From: Treponema sp.
GTDB lineage: Bacteria; Spirochaetota; Spirochaetia; Treponematales; Treponemataceae
Reading direction: 5' to 3'
Length of the DNA stretch: 64,000 bases
Assembly (NCBI GenBank): GCA_016286365.1
Contig: JAEESN010000001.1
Coordinates: 372,001 to 436,000 of the forward strand
Of this stretch, positions 15,813 through 25,428 are shown piece after piece. Numbering within the stretch: position 1 is the stretch's first letter; every line of letters starts with the position of its first letter. A model generated the notes under the pieces. The model worked only from the letters and a program-made list of their open reading frames with translations. It had not been told where the DNA came from and made no database searches. The translations under genes and the position numbers were made by a program.

Positions 15813-17027
15813 CTATTCTAAAATCGTTATTTCAACACGCCTGTTTCTTGCTCTTCCTTCCTCGGTTTCGTTCGTATCAATAGGACTTGAGCCACCTCTT
15901 GCCTTACAGATAAACCTGTCTTCCTTAATACCCCTCTTAACAAGCTCTTTTATGATTGTCATCGCTCGTTCATAAGAAAGCTCTTTTTCGCCTTCAAGGC
16001 TTCCAACTCTTGCAGTATGACCTTCTACAAGGAACATCGAATCAGTTGTTTTTAAAACCTCTGCAATCTTATCAAGACGATCTTCTTCACCGTCTACTAA
16101 AACTGCACTGTCAGGAAGGAACTGCAAATTCATGAGTTTGAGTTTTAAACCCCATATTGTTTTTTCATACTCTATATCCTGAATACCCTGAACCTTTGTC
16201 TGAACTTCTTCATTATTAACCGAAGGAGGATAATCAGTGAACAAAGAAATACTTCCCTTAAACTGATAGCGGTTACCATCCATATAAACAAAGGTTTCAT
16301 CAACCTGATCACTTACTAAAAGAGCAGTTCCTGTTTTCTTACTAACAAGTATTCTTGCCGAATGACTTCCATAAGCCTGCTTTAATTCAGAATCTCCGTT
16401 TTCATCCGCATCATCAGAAATATTTGAATATCTTGTAGCCCACTTTGCGCTTATCTCATACACTTCTTCAGAATTAAAAACTGAATCCTTAAGATAAGTG
16501 TACTGGACATAAATTTTCATTCTTGTAAAAATGCCCTTATTAAGAGGATCTACCACACGAACAGCATAGGCTTCCCAAGTGTCCCCTTTTTTAAGCTTTT
16601 CTTCTGTATAGGATGGAAAACTTCGGAAAGAAGGATAACCGTTATCTTCGATCATATTTAGATTTCCTTCTTTATCAATATAAAAAGAAGAAAAAATTGA
16701 CTCGTGAATGCCCGAATTTATATAGCTTGTGCCCCTTCTTGTATCTTCATTTACATAAAATTCACCTGCATAGTAATAATCTTCCCCTTCAAGTTTTGCA
16801 CAGATAAATGATTTTATTTCGCGTGACATAAGGCCTTTGTATTTTCCGTTATCGTAACGCCTTAAATCAGTTCTTTCTGTTAAAGAATAATTACGGTCTC
16901 CCCTGTAGATAATCTGATTATCATTTAAAGTGTATGTGAGTTGTGAATATTGTGTACCTTGTGTACCCTGCGCAAAAGAATAAAAGAATATGCCCAAAAG
17001 AAATAAAACTGCAGTTTGTTTTTTCAT
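15813..17027 (-). CDS. OmpA-family exported protein
   Basis: About 404 residues. I start at the ATG at 17027 (MKKQTAVLF) because a signal peptide begins there and AAGGAAGAG precedes it; the longer frame adds twelve non-signal residues. A large beta-rich periplasmic/surface region of about 280 residues follows. The C-terminal OmpA peptidoglycan-binding domain reads LQFLPDSA, VEGHTA, LSYERAMTI and GRARNRRVEI. It probably tethers the outer membrane to peptidoglycan. Divergent from the DUF3943 gene with only 50 bp between starts. Confidence 0.85.
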   Translation of the reverse strand: MKKQTAVLFLLGIFFYSFAQGTQGTQYSQLTYTLNDNQIIYRGDRNYSLTERTDLRRYDNGKYKGLMSREIKSFICAKLEGEDYYYAGEFYVNEDTRRGTSYINSGIHESIFSSFYIDKEGNLNMIEDNGYPSFRSFPSYTEEKLKKGDTWEAYAVRVVDPLNKGIFTRMKIYVQYTYLKDSVFNSEEVYEISAKWATRYSNISDDADENGDSELKQAYGSHSARILVSKKTGTALLVSDQVDETFVYMDGNRYQFKGSISLFTDYPPSVNNEEVQTKVQGIQDIEYEKTIWGLKLKLMNLQFLPDSAVLVDGEEDRLDKIAEVLKTTDSMFLVEGHTARVGSLEGEKELSYERAMTIIKELVKRGIKEDRFICKARGGSSPIDTNETEEGRARNRRVEITILE

Positions 17028-17077
17028 ACCTTTCTCTTCCTTGATTTTATACTGATTGCACAATAAAATCTATTTTA

Positions 17078-18463
17078 ATGAAGCTCAAAACCACAATTTT
17101 TACATCTTTATTATTCTTCTTTATAACTTTTCAACCACTTAGTTCACAGGAAGTTACTGAACCAAAAAAGGCAGAATTTAAAGACCACGTTATTGCAATC
17201 GGCGAGATGACTGCCATTAATCTTTTCCTTTATGATTTAAATACACTTTTTTTAGAATCAAATCCGCCGGAAGTGAGCTTTGATATTTTTTTGAACAATC
17301 TTAAAACTCCGTGGGTCTGGGATTTTTCGAGCTTTAAAAGAAACCAGTTTTTTCATCCTTACATAGGAGCTTCATATTTTAATGCCGGGCGTGCGAATAA
17401 TCTTAATTTTATTCAGTCTTTTTTACTTGCTACAGCGGGCTCTTTTATGTGGGAAGCCTATCTCGAAGGTCCTGTAATTTCCTTAAATGATTTTATCACT
17501 ACTCCTTTAGACGGAGCGATTCTTGGAGAAATCCTTCACCGCCTTTATTTTCCCACTTACGATTTATGTAAACCTCTTTCCTGGCTTCTAAGCCCTATGG
17601 ATGCCTTAAACGAATTCTTGAGGGGACAGACTTCTTACAGGCCGGAAGGAAAAATCTACAGCATGGATATTTCTGTAAACTCCGGCTTTAATTCTTCGTA
17701 CTTTTCTTTTGCATCATCTTTGTCTGATTATTCATCATGGTATTTTCCGTCCCTGGGTTTTGCCTTAAATATAGTTTATGAAAATCCATACGGACATAAA
17801 ACTAAAGAAGCGATGGATCAGTTTACATTTAAAACAGGAACTTACGGTGCACCTTCTTACGGACTTCTTTTTATGAATTGTGATACTACCCTTTATTCAG
17901 TTCCCTATTTTACAGATTCAGAGAGCACAAAAAATTCACTTGGAATCTCCATGGATTATGATGTATTAAAATCGACGGATATAAACTTAAGTCTTTCTTC
18001 ACTTGGTTTTACAGACAAGCATCTTTTTGATTTTGGAACTTCATCGCTTGGAACAAACTTAGAAATAAATTTTATCTATCTTTCTCTTTGTGATAATTAT
18101 TTTCTTTTAAAAGAAGATCCGGATATAACAAAAAGTGCAACCCAGCCTCTATACACATATAAACTTGGAGCGGGTGCAAAAATCAATTTAGAATTCAAAT
18201 CTCAAAAGTTTAATCTTTTTTCTGACTTAAGCCTTGAATATCTTTTTACATATCCTGGAAGCGCAAAAGACCAGAAGTTTACAAGCGATGCCTTTATTAC
18301 AACGCTCAACACAGGCGCAGAATATAAAATCTACAAAAACTATTATCTTGGTCTCAATAACTTTTTATACATCAAAAACGATATGAATAAAAAAGACGAA
18401 ATCAGTTCTGTTTTCCAGGTTTCTGACTTCGTCTCTTTGTATTTTAAGTATTATTTTGATTAA
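17078..18463 (+). CDS. DUF3943-type outer-membrane protein
   Basis: A 461-residue exported protein with a signal peptide ending near residue 23 (PLSSQE). The N-terminal third matches the DUF3943 type (WVWDFSSFKRNQFFHPYIGASYFNAGR, a stretch of more than 20 residues only in family context; key residues are the aromatic WVWD and HPY motifs). The C-terminal half is alternating beta-strand sequence ending in YFKYYFD, typical of a beta-barrel end. Role unknown. Shares a short divergent promoter region with the OmpA-like gene. Confidence 0.7.
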   Translation: MKLKTTIFTSLLFFFITFQPLSSQEVTEPKKAEFKDHVIAIGEMTAINLFLYDLNTLFLESNPPEVSFDIFLNNLKTPWVWDFSSFKRNQFFHPYIGASYFNAGRANNLNFIQSFLLATAGSFMWEAYLEGPVISLNDFITTPLDGAILGEILHRLYFPTYDLCKPLSWLLSPMDALNEFLRGQTSYRPEGKIYSMDISVNSGFNSSYFSFASSLSDYSSWYFPSLGFALNIVYENPYGHKTKEAMDQFTFKTGTYGAPSYGLLFMNCDTTLYSVPYFTDSESTKNSLGISMDYDVLKSTDINLSLSSLGFTDKHLFDFGTSSLGTNLEINFIYLSLCDNYFLLKEDPDITKSATQPLYTYKLGAGAKINLEFKSQKFNLFSDLSLEYLFTYPGSAKDQKFTSDAFITTLNTGAEYKIYKNYYLGLNNFLYIKNDMNKKDEISSVFQVSDFVSLYFKYYFD

Positions 18464-18473
18464 AACCCGGCAC

Positions 18474-19112
18474 CTAAATACCTAAGTTTTCTCCAACTAA
18501 AATAACCTTGATTCTTCCTTCCGGGCGGCACATTCTTGTTTCTACAAACTGACAGCAGCAGCTCTGAGGAGAAACACAGTCATTGCAGGCTCCGTTAATC
18601 TTACATGGAATATCAAGATTAAAGCGGTTGTTGTTACAAGGAGCTGTATAATTTCTTACCTTTGAATAAGCTTCGTCCATATCTTTTACAATCTTATTCA
18701 TTCCGGCAATTACAACTACACTGTCTGGTCCGTAACACAAAGCGCCTACTCTGTTACCAACTCCGTCTATATTAAATAATTCACCGTTCTGTGTGATGGC
18801 GTTACTGCTCATTAAAAAAGTGTTGCAGGTTAAAGCTTCCTTCATCATCTTTGTGCGTTCTTCTGGAGTTTTTGCTGTATCGCGGTCTATGATTTTATTT
18901 CCTCTTTTCTGCAATGCATCTTTAAGTCCAACTGCATCCACAGTCATAGAACCACCCCATGAAACACTGTGATTTTCCGGAATCAGAGTGAGTGCCTTTT
19001 CAAGGGCTTCTTCTTTTGTTGAACAGTAATATGCTTCAAAATGTTTTCTTGTAAGTGCTTTTACCATTGTTGGTCCAAAAGCGTCATAACGGTTTTTGAT
19101 TGTTTCTAACAT
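18474..19112 (-). CDS. LUD-domain protein (LutC/YkgG-like)
   Basis: A 212-residue soluble protein of the lactate-utilisation (DUF162) family. Signatures are SVSWGGSMTVDAVGL, LMSSNAITQNGELFNIDGVGNRVG, SVVVIAGMNKIV and a cysteine-rich tail (CNDCVSPQSCCC) ending in CRPEGRIKVILVGENLG. This subgroup is often a stand-alone gene, so a lactate role is not implied. Convergent with the DUF3943 gene at a gap of ten bases. Confidence 0.85.
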   Translation of the reverse strand: MLETIKNRYDAFGPTMVKALTRKHFEAYYCSTKEEALEKALTLIPENHSVSWGGSMTVDAVGLKDALQKRGNKIIDRDTAKTPEERTKMMKEALTCNTFLMSSNAITQNGELFNIDGVGNRVGALCYGPDSVVVIAGMNKIVKDMDEAYSKVRNYTAPCNNNRFNLDIPCKINGACNDCVSPQSCCCQFVETRMCRPEGRIKVILVGENLGI

Positions 19113-19261
19113 GTAAATCCTCTTAAATTTGAGTATATCATATTTTAAAAAAAAAGATAAAATATTTTGTTATATTGCTTGCCCCAAACTCAAATATCGT
19201 GTAGATTTTAGTTCTATAACAGAATTTCTGTTGGATTATCATATTGTAATGGAGAAAGTCG

Positions 19262-20611
19262 ATGTCGAAAAAAGGCACCAATCAGTATTACATTACCAGA
19301 CAGGAAACCACAGAATCTAATGCCCGTAGTTATCCGCGAAAATTTCCAATCGCGATTAATAAAGCTAAAGGCTCATGGGTTGAGGACGTAGAAGGAAACA
19401 AATATCTGGACTTTTTGTGTGGAGCCGGTACTTTAGCACTGGGCCACAACTATGAAAAAATAAATCAGGCAATGATAGACATGCTTTCAAGCGGTCAACC
19501 ATTGCACACTCTTGATTTAACCACTCCCGTAAAAGATGAATTTGTAGAGACTCTTTTTTCAAAGCTGCCAAAAGAATTTGCAAAAGACGCAAAGATTCAG
19601 TTCTGTTCACCAAGCGGAACAGATGCAACCGATGCTGCCATCAAATTATGTAAGACAGCAACAGGCAGAGCTAATATCATCTCTTTTTCCGGCGGATACC
19701 ATGGAATGGGTCACGGAGCTCTTTCGTGCACGGGAAATCTTAATGCAAAAGATTCAGTAAACGGACTTATGCCGGGCGTATACTTTTTCCCTTATCCGTA
19801 TTCATACAGATGTCCGTTCGGTTTAGGCGGAAAAGAAGGAATTAAAGCCTGCGCAAATTATTTTGAACGCACTCTTAAAGATCCCGAAAGCGGAATTTCA
19901 AAACCTGCATGTGTAATCTTAGAACCGATTCAGGGAGAAGGTGGTGTAATTCCTGCTCCTGTAGAATTTTTAAAGACTGTAAGAAGAGTAACTCAGGAAC
20001 TTGATATTCCATTAATCGTAGACGAAATCCAGTGTGGAATGGGAAGAAGCGGTAAATTATTTGCATTTGAATATGCAGGTATTATTCCAGACGTACTTTT
20101 GATTTCTAAGGCTATCGGAGGCTCACAGCCACTTTCTGTAGTTGTATACAATAAAAAACTTGATACATGGAAACCGGGCGCTCATGCGGGAACCTTCCGC
20201 GGAAATCAGCTTGCAATGAAAGCCGGAACAATCGTATTAAACGAAGTTTCTTCTCCATCATTTTTAAAGGAAGTAAACAGAAAAAGCGCTGTTTTAGAAA
20301 AACGCCTTGAACAGCTTAAGAAAAAAGCCAGAATCATCGGCGATGTTCGAGGTAAAGGTCTTATGTTCGGTGTGGAATTCATAGATCCGAAAGCCAGAAA
20401 AGACATGATGGGCTCTTATCCTGCAAACGGAGACATCGCTGCTACAGTACAAAAGATCTGTTTTAAAAACGGACTTATCATGGAAAAAGGCGGAAGAAAC
20501 GGTGCTGTAATGCGCTGTCTTTGTGCCTTAAATATCACGGACGAAGAATTAAACAAAGGTCTTGATATCTTCGAAAAAGCAGTTTTAGAAACAGATAAAA
20601 AATACAGGTAA
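19262..20611 (+). CDS. dat: Diaminobutyrate--2-oxoglutarate aminotransferase
   Basis: A 449-residue class-III PLP aminotransferase. It has the phosphate loop SPSGTDATDAA, FSGGYHGMGHGAL, the cofactor aspartate in LIVDEIQCGMGRSGKLFAFE, the PLP lysine in LISKAIGGSQPLSVVVY, and the C-terminal RGKGLMFGVEF. The diaminobutyrate assignment rests on family similarity and on the downstream decarboxylase seven bases away; no ectA or ectC is present, so ectoine synthesis is not indicated. The pair converts aspartate semialdehyde to 2,4-diaminobutyrate. GGAG lies seven bases from the ATG. Confidence 0.85.
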   Translation: MSKKGTNQYYITRQETTESNARSYPRKFPIAINKAKGSWVEDVEGNKYLDFLCGAGTLALGHNYEKINQAMIDMLSSGQPLHTLDLTTPVKDEFVETLFSKLPKEFAKDAKIQFCSPSGTDATDAAIKLCKTATGRANIISFSGGYHGMGHGALSCTGNLNAKDSVNGLMPGVYFFPYPYSYRCPFGLGGKEGIKACANYFERTLKDPESGISKPACVILEPIQGEGGVIPAPVEFLKTVRRVTQELDIPLIVDEIQCGMGRSGKLFAFEYAGIIPDVLLISKAIGGSQPLSVVVYNKKLDTWKPGAHAGTFRGNQLAMKAGTIVLNEVSSPSFLKEVNRKSAVLEKRLEQLKKKARIIGDVRGKGLMFGVEFIDPKARKDMMGSYPANGDIAATVQKICFKNGLIMEKGGRNGAVMRCLCALNITDEELNKGLDIFEKAVLETDKKYR

Positions 20612-20618
20612 GCTTTAG

Positions 20619-22064
20619 ATGAATCATTACTTTATTACCTCGGATAAAGACTCAAAAAAAGAATTATCCTCTGTATTAAACGAAACTTCTAAAGCTATCC
20701 AAGAAGTTTTTTCTGATGATAAAGCCTATTCAGGTCCGACCCCATATGAACTAAGAAAATTAATCTGCCAGAAATCCATTCTCCCCCAGAAAGGACTTGG
20801 ATGGGACGCAGTTTTTAAAAGCCTTAAAGAAAAAGTATTACCAAATCTTTTAAAAACTTCTTCTACAGATTATATGCCGCATCTTCATAGCCCGGCCCTC
20901 ATAGAAACAATCGCCAGTGAACTTATAATTTCAACATTTAATCAGTCAATGGACAGCTGGGATCAGAGCCCTGCTGCAACAGAAATAGAAGTAGATGTAA
21001 TTAATCATCTTTGTAGACTCTACGGCTACGACAAAAAATCTGATGGTGTTTTTACTTCGGGCGGAAGTCAGTCTAATCAGACAGCTATTATTCTTGCCCG
21101 CGACTGGTTTTGTAACAAAGTTTTGTGTTGGGATGTACAAAAAAGTGGACTACCTGAGAACTTTTCTAAACTCCGAATGTATACAAGCGAGATTTCACAC
21201 TTCTCCATGGAAAAATCTGCCCACATTCTTGGTCTTGGATATAATAGCGTTGTTAAAGTCCCGGTAACACCACAGAAAAAAATGGACATAACAACGCTCG
21301 AAAAGCTTATAGAACAGGATAAAAAAGCCGGTAATATTCCGTTCCTTGTAGTAGGAACCGTTGGTACAACAGACTTTGGAAGCATCGACAATATAAAAGA
21401 AATCGCTCGTATAGCAAAAGAAAACAATATGTGGTTTCATGCAGATGCCGCATACGGAAGCGGTCTGATCCTTTCCCAAAAATATGCCAGCCGCATCGAT
21501 GGAATAAACTTATGTGATTCAATCACTGTAGATTTCCATAAGATGTTTTTAATGCCTATAAGCTGCAGCGCAGTTTTAATAAAAGAAGCCCGTGACTTTG
21601 ATTCACTTACAATCCACGCAGATTACTTAAACCGAGAAGAAGACGAAGAAGACGGATATATAAACCTCGTAGATAAATCTCTTCAGACAACAAGAAGATT
21701 CGATGCATTAAAAGTATGGGTTTCATTCCAGGTTCGCGGAAAAGACGGCTGGAATAATATCATAAACACATGTGTAGAAAATGCCGCCTATCTTTACGAA
21801 AAAATTGCTCAGAATCCTGATTTTGAAGTAATCACAAAGCCCGAAATAAGTTCAGTTGTATTCCGCTACAAAGGAAAAAAAGACAGCGACGAAATAAATA
21901 AAACTGTCAGAAGAAAGCTTTTACATGAGCATGGAATTGTTGTCGGGCAGACAGTCTCAGATGGAAATGTCTGTTTAAAATTCACCCTTCTTAATCCGCT
22001 TATGACTCATCAAAAACTGGATGAACTTCTGGAACTGATTTTAAAACTTTCGGAAAAGAGATAA
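20619..22064 (+). CDS. ddc: L-2,4-diaminobutyrate decarboxylase
   Basis: A 481-residue group-II PLP decarboxylase. Signatures are GVFTSGGSQSNQTA, NMWFHADAAYGSG, and the PLP lysine in SITVDFHKMFLMP. The N-terminal HLHSPAL region is typical of the diaminobutyrate/glutamate decarboxylase branch. With the aminotransferase upstream it would make 1,3-diaminopropane, a polyamine or norspermidine precursor. Co-transcribed with dat. A different amino acid substrate is possible, but the gene pair makes diaminobutyrate the best call. Confidence 0.85.
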   Translation: MNHYFITSDKDSKKELSSVLNETSKAIQEVFSDDKAYSGPTPYELRKLICQKSILPQKGLGWDAVFKSLKEKVLPNLLKTSSTDYMPHLHSPALIETIASELIISTFNQSMDSWDQSPAATEIEVDVINHLCRLYGYDKKSDGVFTSGGSQSNQTAIILARDWFCNKVLCWDVQKSGLPENFSKLRMYTSEISHFSMEKSAHILGLGYNSVVKVPVTPQKKMDITTLEKLIEQDKKAGNIPFLVVGTVGTTDFGSIDNIKEIARIAKENNMWFHADAAYGSGLILSQKYASRIDGINLCDSITVDFHKMFLMPISCSAVLIKEARDFDSLTIHADYLNREEDEEDGYINLVDKSLQTTRRFDALKVWVSFQVRGKDGWNNIINTCVENAAYLYEKIAQNPDFEVITKPEISSVVFRYKGKKDSDEINKTVRRKLLHEHGIVVGQTVSDGNVCLKFTLLNPLMTHQKLDELLELILKLSEKR

Positions 22065-22067
22065 GTA

Positions 22068-22152
22068 CCCGCAGAAGCAATTTTCCCGCAGAATAAATGC
22101 TTAATCCCCCCGCACAAGCAATTTTCACATGGAATCAATCCCGCAGAATCAG
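22068..22152. repeat. Imperfect short repeats between convergent genes
   Basis: CCCGCA(G/C)AAGCAATTTT occurs at 22068-22084 and 22109-22125 (41-bp period), and CCCGCAGAAT at 22085-22094 and 22140-22149. This C-rich patch fills the gap between ddc and the GH57-like gene. No clear hairpin terminator was seen. Confidence 0.5.
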
Positions 22153-22154
22153 TG

Positions 22155-24158
22155 TTATTTTTTTGCTTTTTTTACACTCGAAATTGTAAAGTTGATGTTT
22201 TTCTCTGTTTCTTTACCGCTTTCAATATCCACATCCCAGATTAAAGTAGAAACAGAAGTCATGCCTGTTAAAACTTCTTCGAATGTATTCATGTCTGGAC
22301 GACGGAAGATAATCGGGCTGTAAAAATAAGAACACTTTTCGTTAGCTTCAAATGCAAATGAGTTTCCGTTTTCGTTATCTGTAAGGCGTACAACATCAAC
22401 TGTCTTAAGCTTGTTCTGTTTATTAAGTTTACGGGTAGAAGTCTCTGCAGGAATAATAATTCGTTCTCCCTTGTCTATAACTTCTACATTCATGTATTCA
22501 ATCGCATCTTTGTTAAACGTTATACCAGAAAAGTTTGATTCAACGGCGAATTTAGCCTTTAAAGGATAAGGACTTTCGTTTCTTAAGATGTACTGGACAT
22601 TCATACCATCTGAGTTGATTATATAACGCTTTTTAAGATAGATATTCTGTTTTGTCGGTTTGAAAACTGCTCTTGCTTCGAGCTGGATTTCGTGTCTGTT
22701 AGGTGCAAACTTGAGCTGTGAATAATGAATTCTCGAAAAAACTCCGTTTCCTGCAGGCTCATTCAAAATATATTTATCATACTGATCAGAAGAAAAAAGG
22801 AAATCAACAAAAAGACCGCGTTTATAAGAATCTGTTACTTCATCAAAATCTTCTATACGGGAAAGGTTATCAGCATAGTTACCGGCATTTTTGAATAAAT
22901 CAAGCTCGTAAATTGCACCGCTTATTAAAGAAATATATGCAAAATAATTCTGCATTCGGCACACGTATTCGTTCAGACCGTCACCATCGTAATCAAAATT
23001 AGTGATTGCTTCTTTAAAATTTCCCTCTTCGCGAAGAATTTTTTCTACTTCCATCAAATCTTTATAAGATTTCTGACGGCAAAGCACACACGAAAGAGTT
23101 CCATTGTCTGCATATAAAATACCAGAGCCAGTCTGAGCTTCCCAAAGTTTTTCTCTCGCAGCCTTCTTCCTCATCTTATCGGCTTTTAACTGATTTACGA
23201 GCATGCTCATATAAATCATGCGGTTATAAAGTGCATGAGAATTTGAATATGTCTTTAAATAATCAAAAATATTTGCTGGGCTCTTCATTTTTGAATCATT
23301 ATGAACATAATATTCAGAGCTCCACTCTGCAACTTTTTTATTTATTCCACAGACTACGTAAGAAGGAATCTTTACGATATTTGTCTTTTTAAATAATGAA
23401 GGCGTTGTTGTTTTGATTCTTGAATCAGGATTTGCCTTTAAATATTTTGCAAAGGATTCAAACCATTTTGCTTCGATTAACCTTGCCATTGACTTATGAT
23501 CAAGACAGATTGTTACAACCCTATCGGGCTGAAGCTGTACATATTTATCTTTCTTTTCGATTTTTTCAATTGCTTTAATAATATCAAGGGCAAAATCACG
23601 TGGAGAAATATCCGGCTCTGGATTAAATTCATCGTGATAAGGAAAAATTTCTATTGATTTTCCCATCTCTGTCATAACAAGAGGAAGGAATTTTTTATCT
23701 TCAGGTTTGATTATTGATCCATCTAAAACAATGTATTCTATTCCCGAAGACTGAATTGAATTTACTAAAGAAGAATCCCACGAATCCTGATACAAGGCAA
23801 TTCCGCGTGGTCTTTTTCCAAGATTCTGTCTTAATTCTGTAGAAAGAAGGTCAATCTGCCCATTTCTGTCTGCAGGATATAAAAGCGGAAGGATTGCATC
23901 GTAATATGCACCGCCAAGAACTTCTATCTGCTGTTTTTCTATGAGCTGTTTTAAAATTGTGAGTATTTCGTTCTTACGTTTTTTATAAAACTTAATCTGA
24001 TTTCCCGTGCAGTTAAAAGAAAAGGAAATCTCTGGATGAGTATATAGAAATTTGATTAAAGGTTTATAAACAGTCTGATAGTCTTTTTCGAGAATCTCGC
24101 TTGATTCCATGCAGTTGGAAATCGACTTTAAACTGAAGCAAATGTATATTGTACTCAT
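22155..24158 (-). CDS. GH57-like protein, probably catalytically inactive
   Basis: A 667-residue protein with the GH57 (alpha-amylase/4-alpha-glucanotransferase) layout and C-terminal DUF1925/DUF1926-like regions (KKRYIINSDGMNVQYILRN). The family's WLxERVW nucleophile motif reads GIALYQDSWD, placing Q124 where the catalytic glutamate should be. The usual N-terminal HQP motif is absent (ICFSLKSIS). The acid/base region reads VTICLDHKSM. It may bind alpha-glucans or regulate their metabolism without hydrolysing them. No signal peptide, so cytoplasmic. glgC is far away at 59276. The fold call is fairly sure; loss of activity is inference from motif alignment by eye. Confidence 0.7.
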   Translation of the reverse strand: MSTIYICFSLKSISNCMESSEILEKDYQTVYKPLIKFLYTHPEISFSFNCTGNQIKFYKKRKNEILTILKQLIEKQQIEVLGGAYYDAILPLLYPADRNGQIDLLSTELRQNLGKRPRGIALYQDSWDSSLVNSIQSSGIEYIVLDGSIIKPEDKKFLPLVMTEMGKSIEIFPYHDEFNPEPDISPRDFALDIIKAIEKIEKKDKYVQLQPDRVVTICLDHKSMARLIEAKWFESFAKYLKANPDSRIKTTTPSLFKKTNIVKIPSYVVCGINKKVAEWSSEYYVHNDSKMKSPANIFDYLKTYSNSHALYNRMIYMSMLVNQLKADKMRKKAAREKLWEAQTGSGILYADNGTLSCVLCRQKSYKDLMEVEKILREEGNFKEAITNFDYDGDGLNEYVCRMQNYFAYISLISGAIYELDLFKNAGNYADNLSRIEDFDEVTDSYKRGLFVDFLFSSDQYDKYILNEPAGNGVFSRIHYSQLKFAPNRHEIQLEARAVFKPTKQNIYLKKRYIINSDGMNVQYILRNESPYPLKAKFAVESNFSGITFNKDAIEYMNVEVIDKGERIIIPAETSTRKLNKQNKLKTVDVVRLTDNENGNSFAFEANEKCSYFYSPIIFRRPDMNTFEEVLTGMTSVSTLIWDVDIESGKETEKNINFTISSVKKAKK

Positions 24159-24256
24159 AAAACGATATACCGCTTCCCACCCTGTATGACTAACCTGCTC
24201 CTTTTTTGAATTCTAAACAATCGAAATTATTAACAATAAAATCTTTTCCCCAAGAT

Positions 24257-24871
24257 TTATTTCTTAATAACCTTCTTAATAATTTTATAACAAGATGACC
24301 AAATTTTAAAGTCTTTTTTCTCTATCCATTCAACTTTCTGCTCTTTTTGTATGAGCGAACAGCTGGTTGGATCGTTGTTACAGTTAGAACAGATTGCCAT
24401 CTTCGAAGTATTAACCGGAATAAGCTTTATGATGTGCAAAGGACAGATATCAATACATCTTCCACAGCCAATACAAAGTGATGTTACAACCGCAGTATTA
24501 TTTATGATTTTTATAGCCTGCTGAGGACATGCTTTTACACAGTCACCAAGGCCTATACATGAATATTTACAGTCGGTTCCGGTTCCATTATCAGAATTAA
24601 TCATAAAACAGGTGTGCTGTCTGTTAAAAATGGAACGGTCAACATTAAATTCTTTATTACATGAACACATAACAAAAGCTTTTTTATCTGAAAGTTTTGT
24701 TAAAGGAATATCCGGTGTAATATAATTTAATTCATCATCCGAAATAACGGCATCATCATCTGTGTAAGTGATTTCCCTTGTACTTTTAGGAGTTAATACA
24801 TAAAGGAAAAAACAGATTAAGATGGCTATAAGGATTATAAAAACACTTAGTAAAACGTAAGATAAAATCAT
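24257..24871 (-). CDS. rnfB: RnfB-like membrane-anchored ferredoxin
   Basis: 204 residues: an N-terminal transmembrane helix (about 5-27), a cysteine-containing Fe-S region, then two 4Fe-4S sites in CIGLGDCVKACP and CIGCGRCIDICP. This follows the RnfB pattern KYxCIGLGDCVKACP closely but lacks the longer C-terminal ferredoxin tail of many RnfB proteins. Last gene of the rnfCDGEAB-ordered operon, overlapping rnfA by four bases. In a standard Rnf complex this subunit receives electrons from ferredoxin. Confidence 0.8.
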   Translation of the reverse strand: MILSYVLLSVFIILIAILICFFLYVLTPKSTREITYTDDDAVISDDELNYITPDIPLTKLSDKKAFVMCSCNKEFNVDRSIFNRQHTCFMINSDNGTGTDCKYSCIGLGDCVKACPQQAIKIINNTAVVTSLCIGCGRCIDICPLHIIKLIPVNTSKMAICSNCNNDPTSCSLIQKEQKVEWIEKKDFKIWSSCYKIIKKVIKK

Positions 24872-25428
24872 TTAATCACCTCCGGATTAATCCACATTAC
24901 ATCCCATACAGAAATAATCAAAAAAAGAATCATCAGGAAAAGGAAAAGACGGCTGATGTATTTTTCAGGTTCAGTTTCGTTTTCAAGATTGCGTTTTCTG
25001 AATGAATAAACAAGAGGAATAATCACTGCTATAGAAACAAGACAGCTCAAACTTATAATTACGGCTGTAATAAGACTATTGCTTTCTGTAACAGAGAGTA
25101 AAACTACAAGATAAGAGAAAATAAATTCAGTTGCAGATTTATTTGTTGTAAGTCTGACAATTGCTTCTAAAAGAATTGTGATGCAAAGATAGATTAAAAG
25201 GCAGACAATCGGATACAGTTCAACAGATTCAAGCGGAACGAGTATCTTATCTGTAAAAAGATAACAGAGAACTGAACTTATGAGGATTGAAAGAATTACT
25301 TTTATAAGGTAAAAGAAATCTTTTTTTGTAAAGAAGTTGATTTCTGTTGTCTTATTGATTCCGATTCCATAAAGTAAAACGGCAGAACCGAAAAAGAAAT
25401 AATAGAAAAATGTGTAAATCAAAATCAT
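24868..25428 (-). CDS. rnfA: RnfA-like membrane subunit
   Basis: A 186-residue protein with about six transmembrane helices, placed exactly where rnfA lies in rnfCDGEAB clusters. Divergent: the usual N-terminal GxC and mid-protein NCA motifs that hold the membrane [2Fe-2S] cluster are not visible (LLYGIGINK and SVTESNS at the aligned places). Other cysteines are present but in hydrophobic contexts. ATGA overlaps at both ends. Without neighbours I would call it only an integral membrane protein. Confidence 0.6.
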   Translation of the reverse strand: MILIYTFFYYFFFGSAVLLYGIGINKTTEINFFTKKDFFYLIKVILSILISSVLCYLFTDKILVPLESVELYPIVCLLIYLCITILLEAIVRLTTNKSATEFIFSYLVVLLSVTESNSLITAVIISLSCLVSIAVIIPLVYSFRKRNLENETEPEKYISRLFLFLMILFLIISVWDVMWINPEVIK

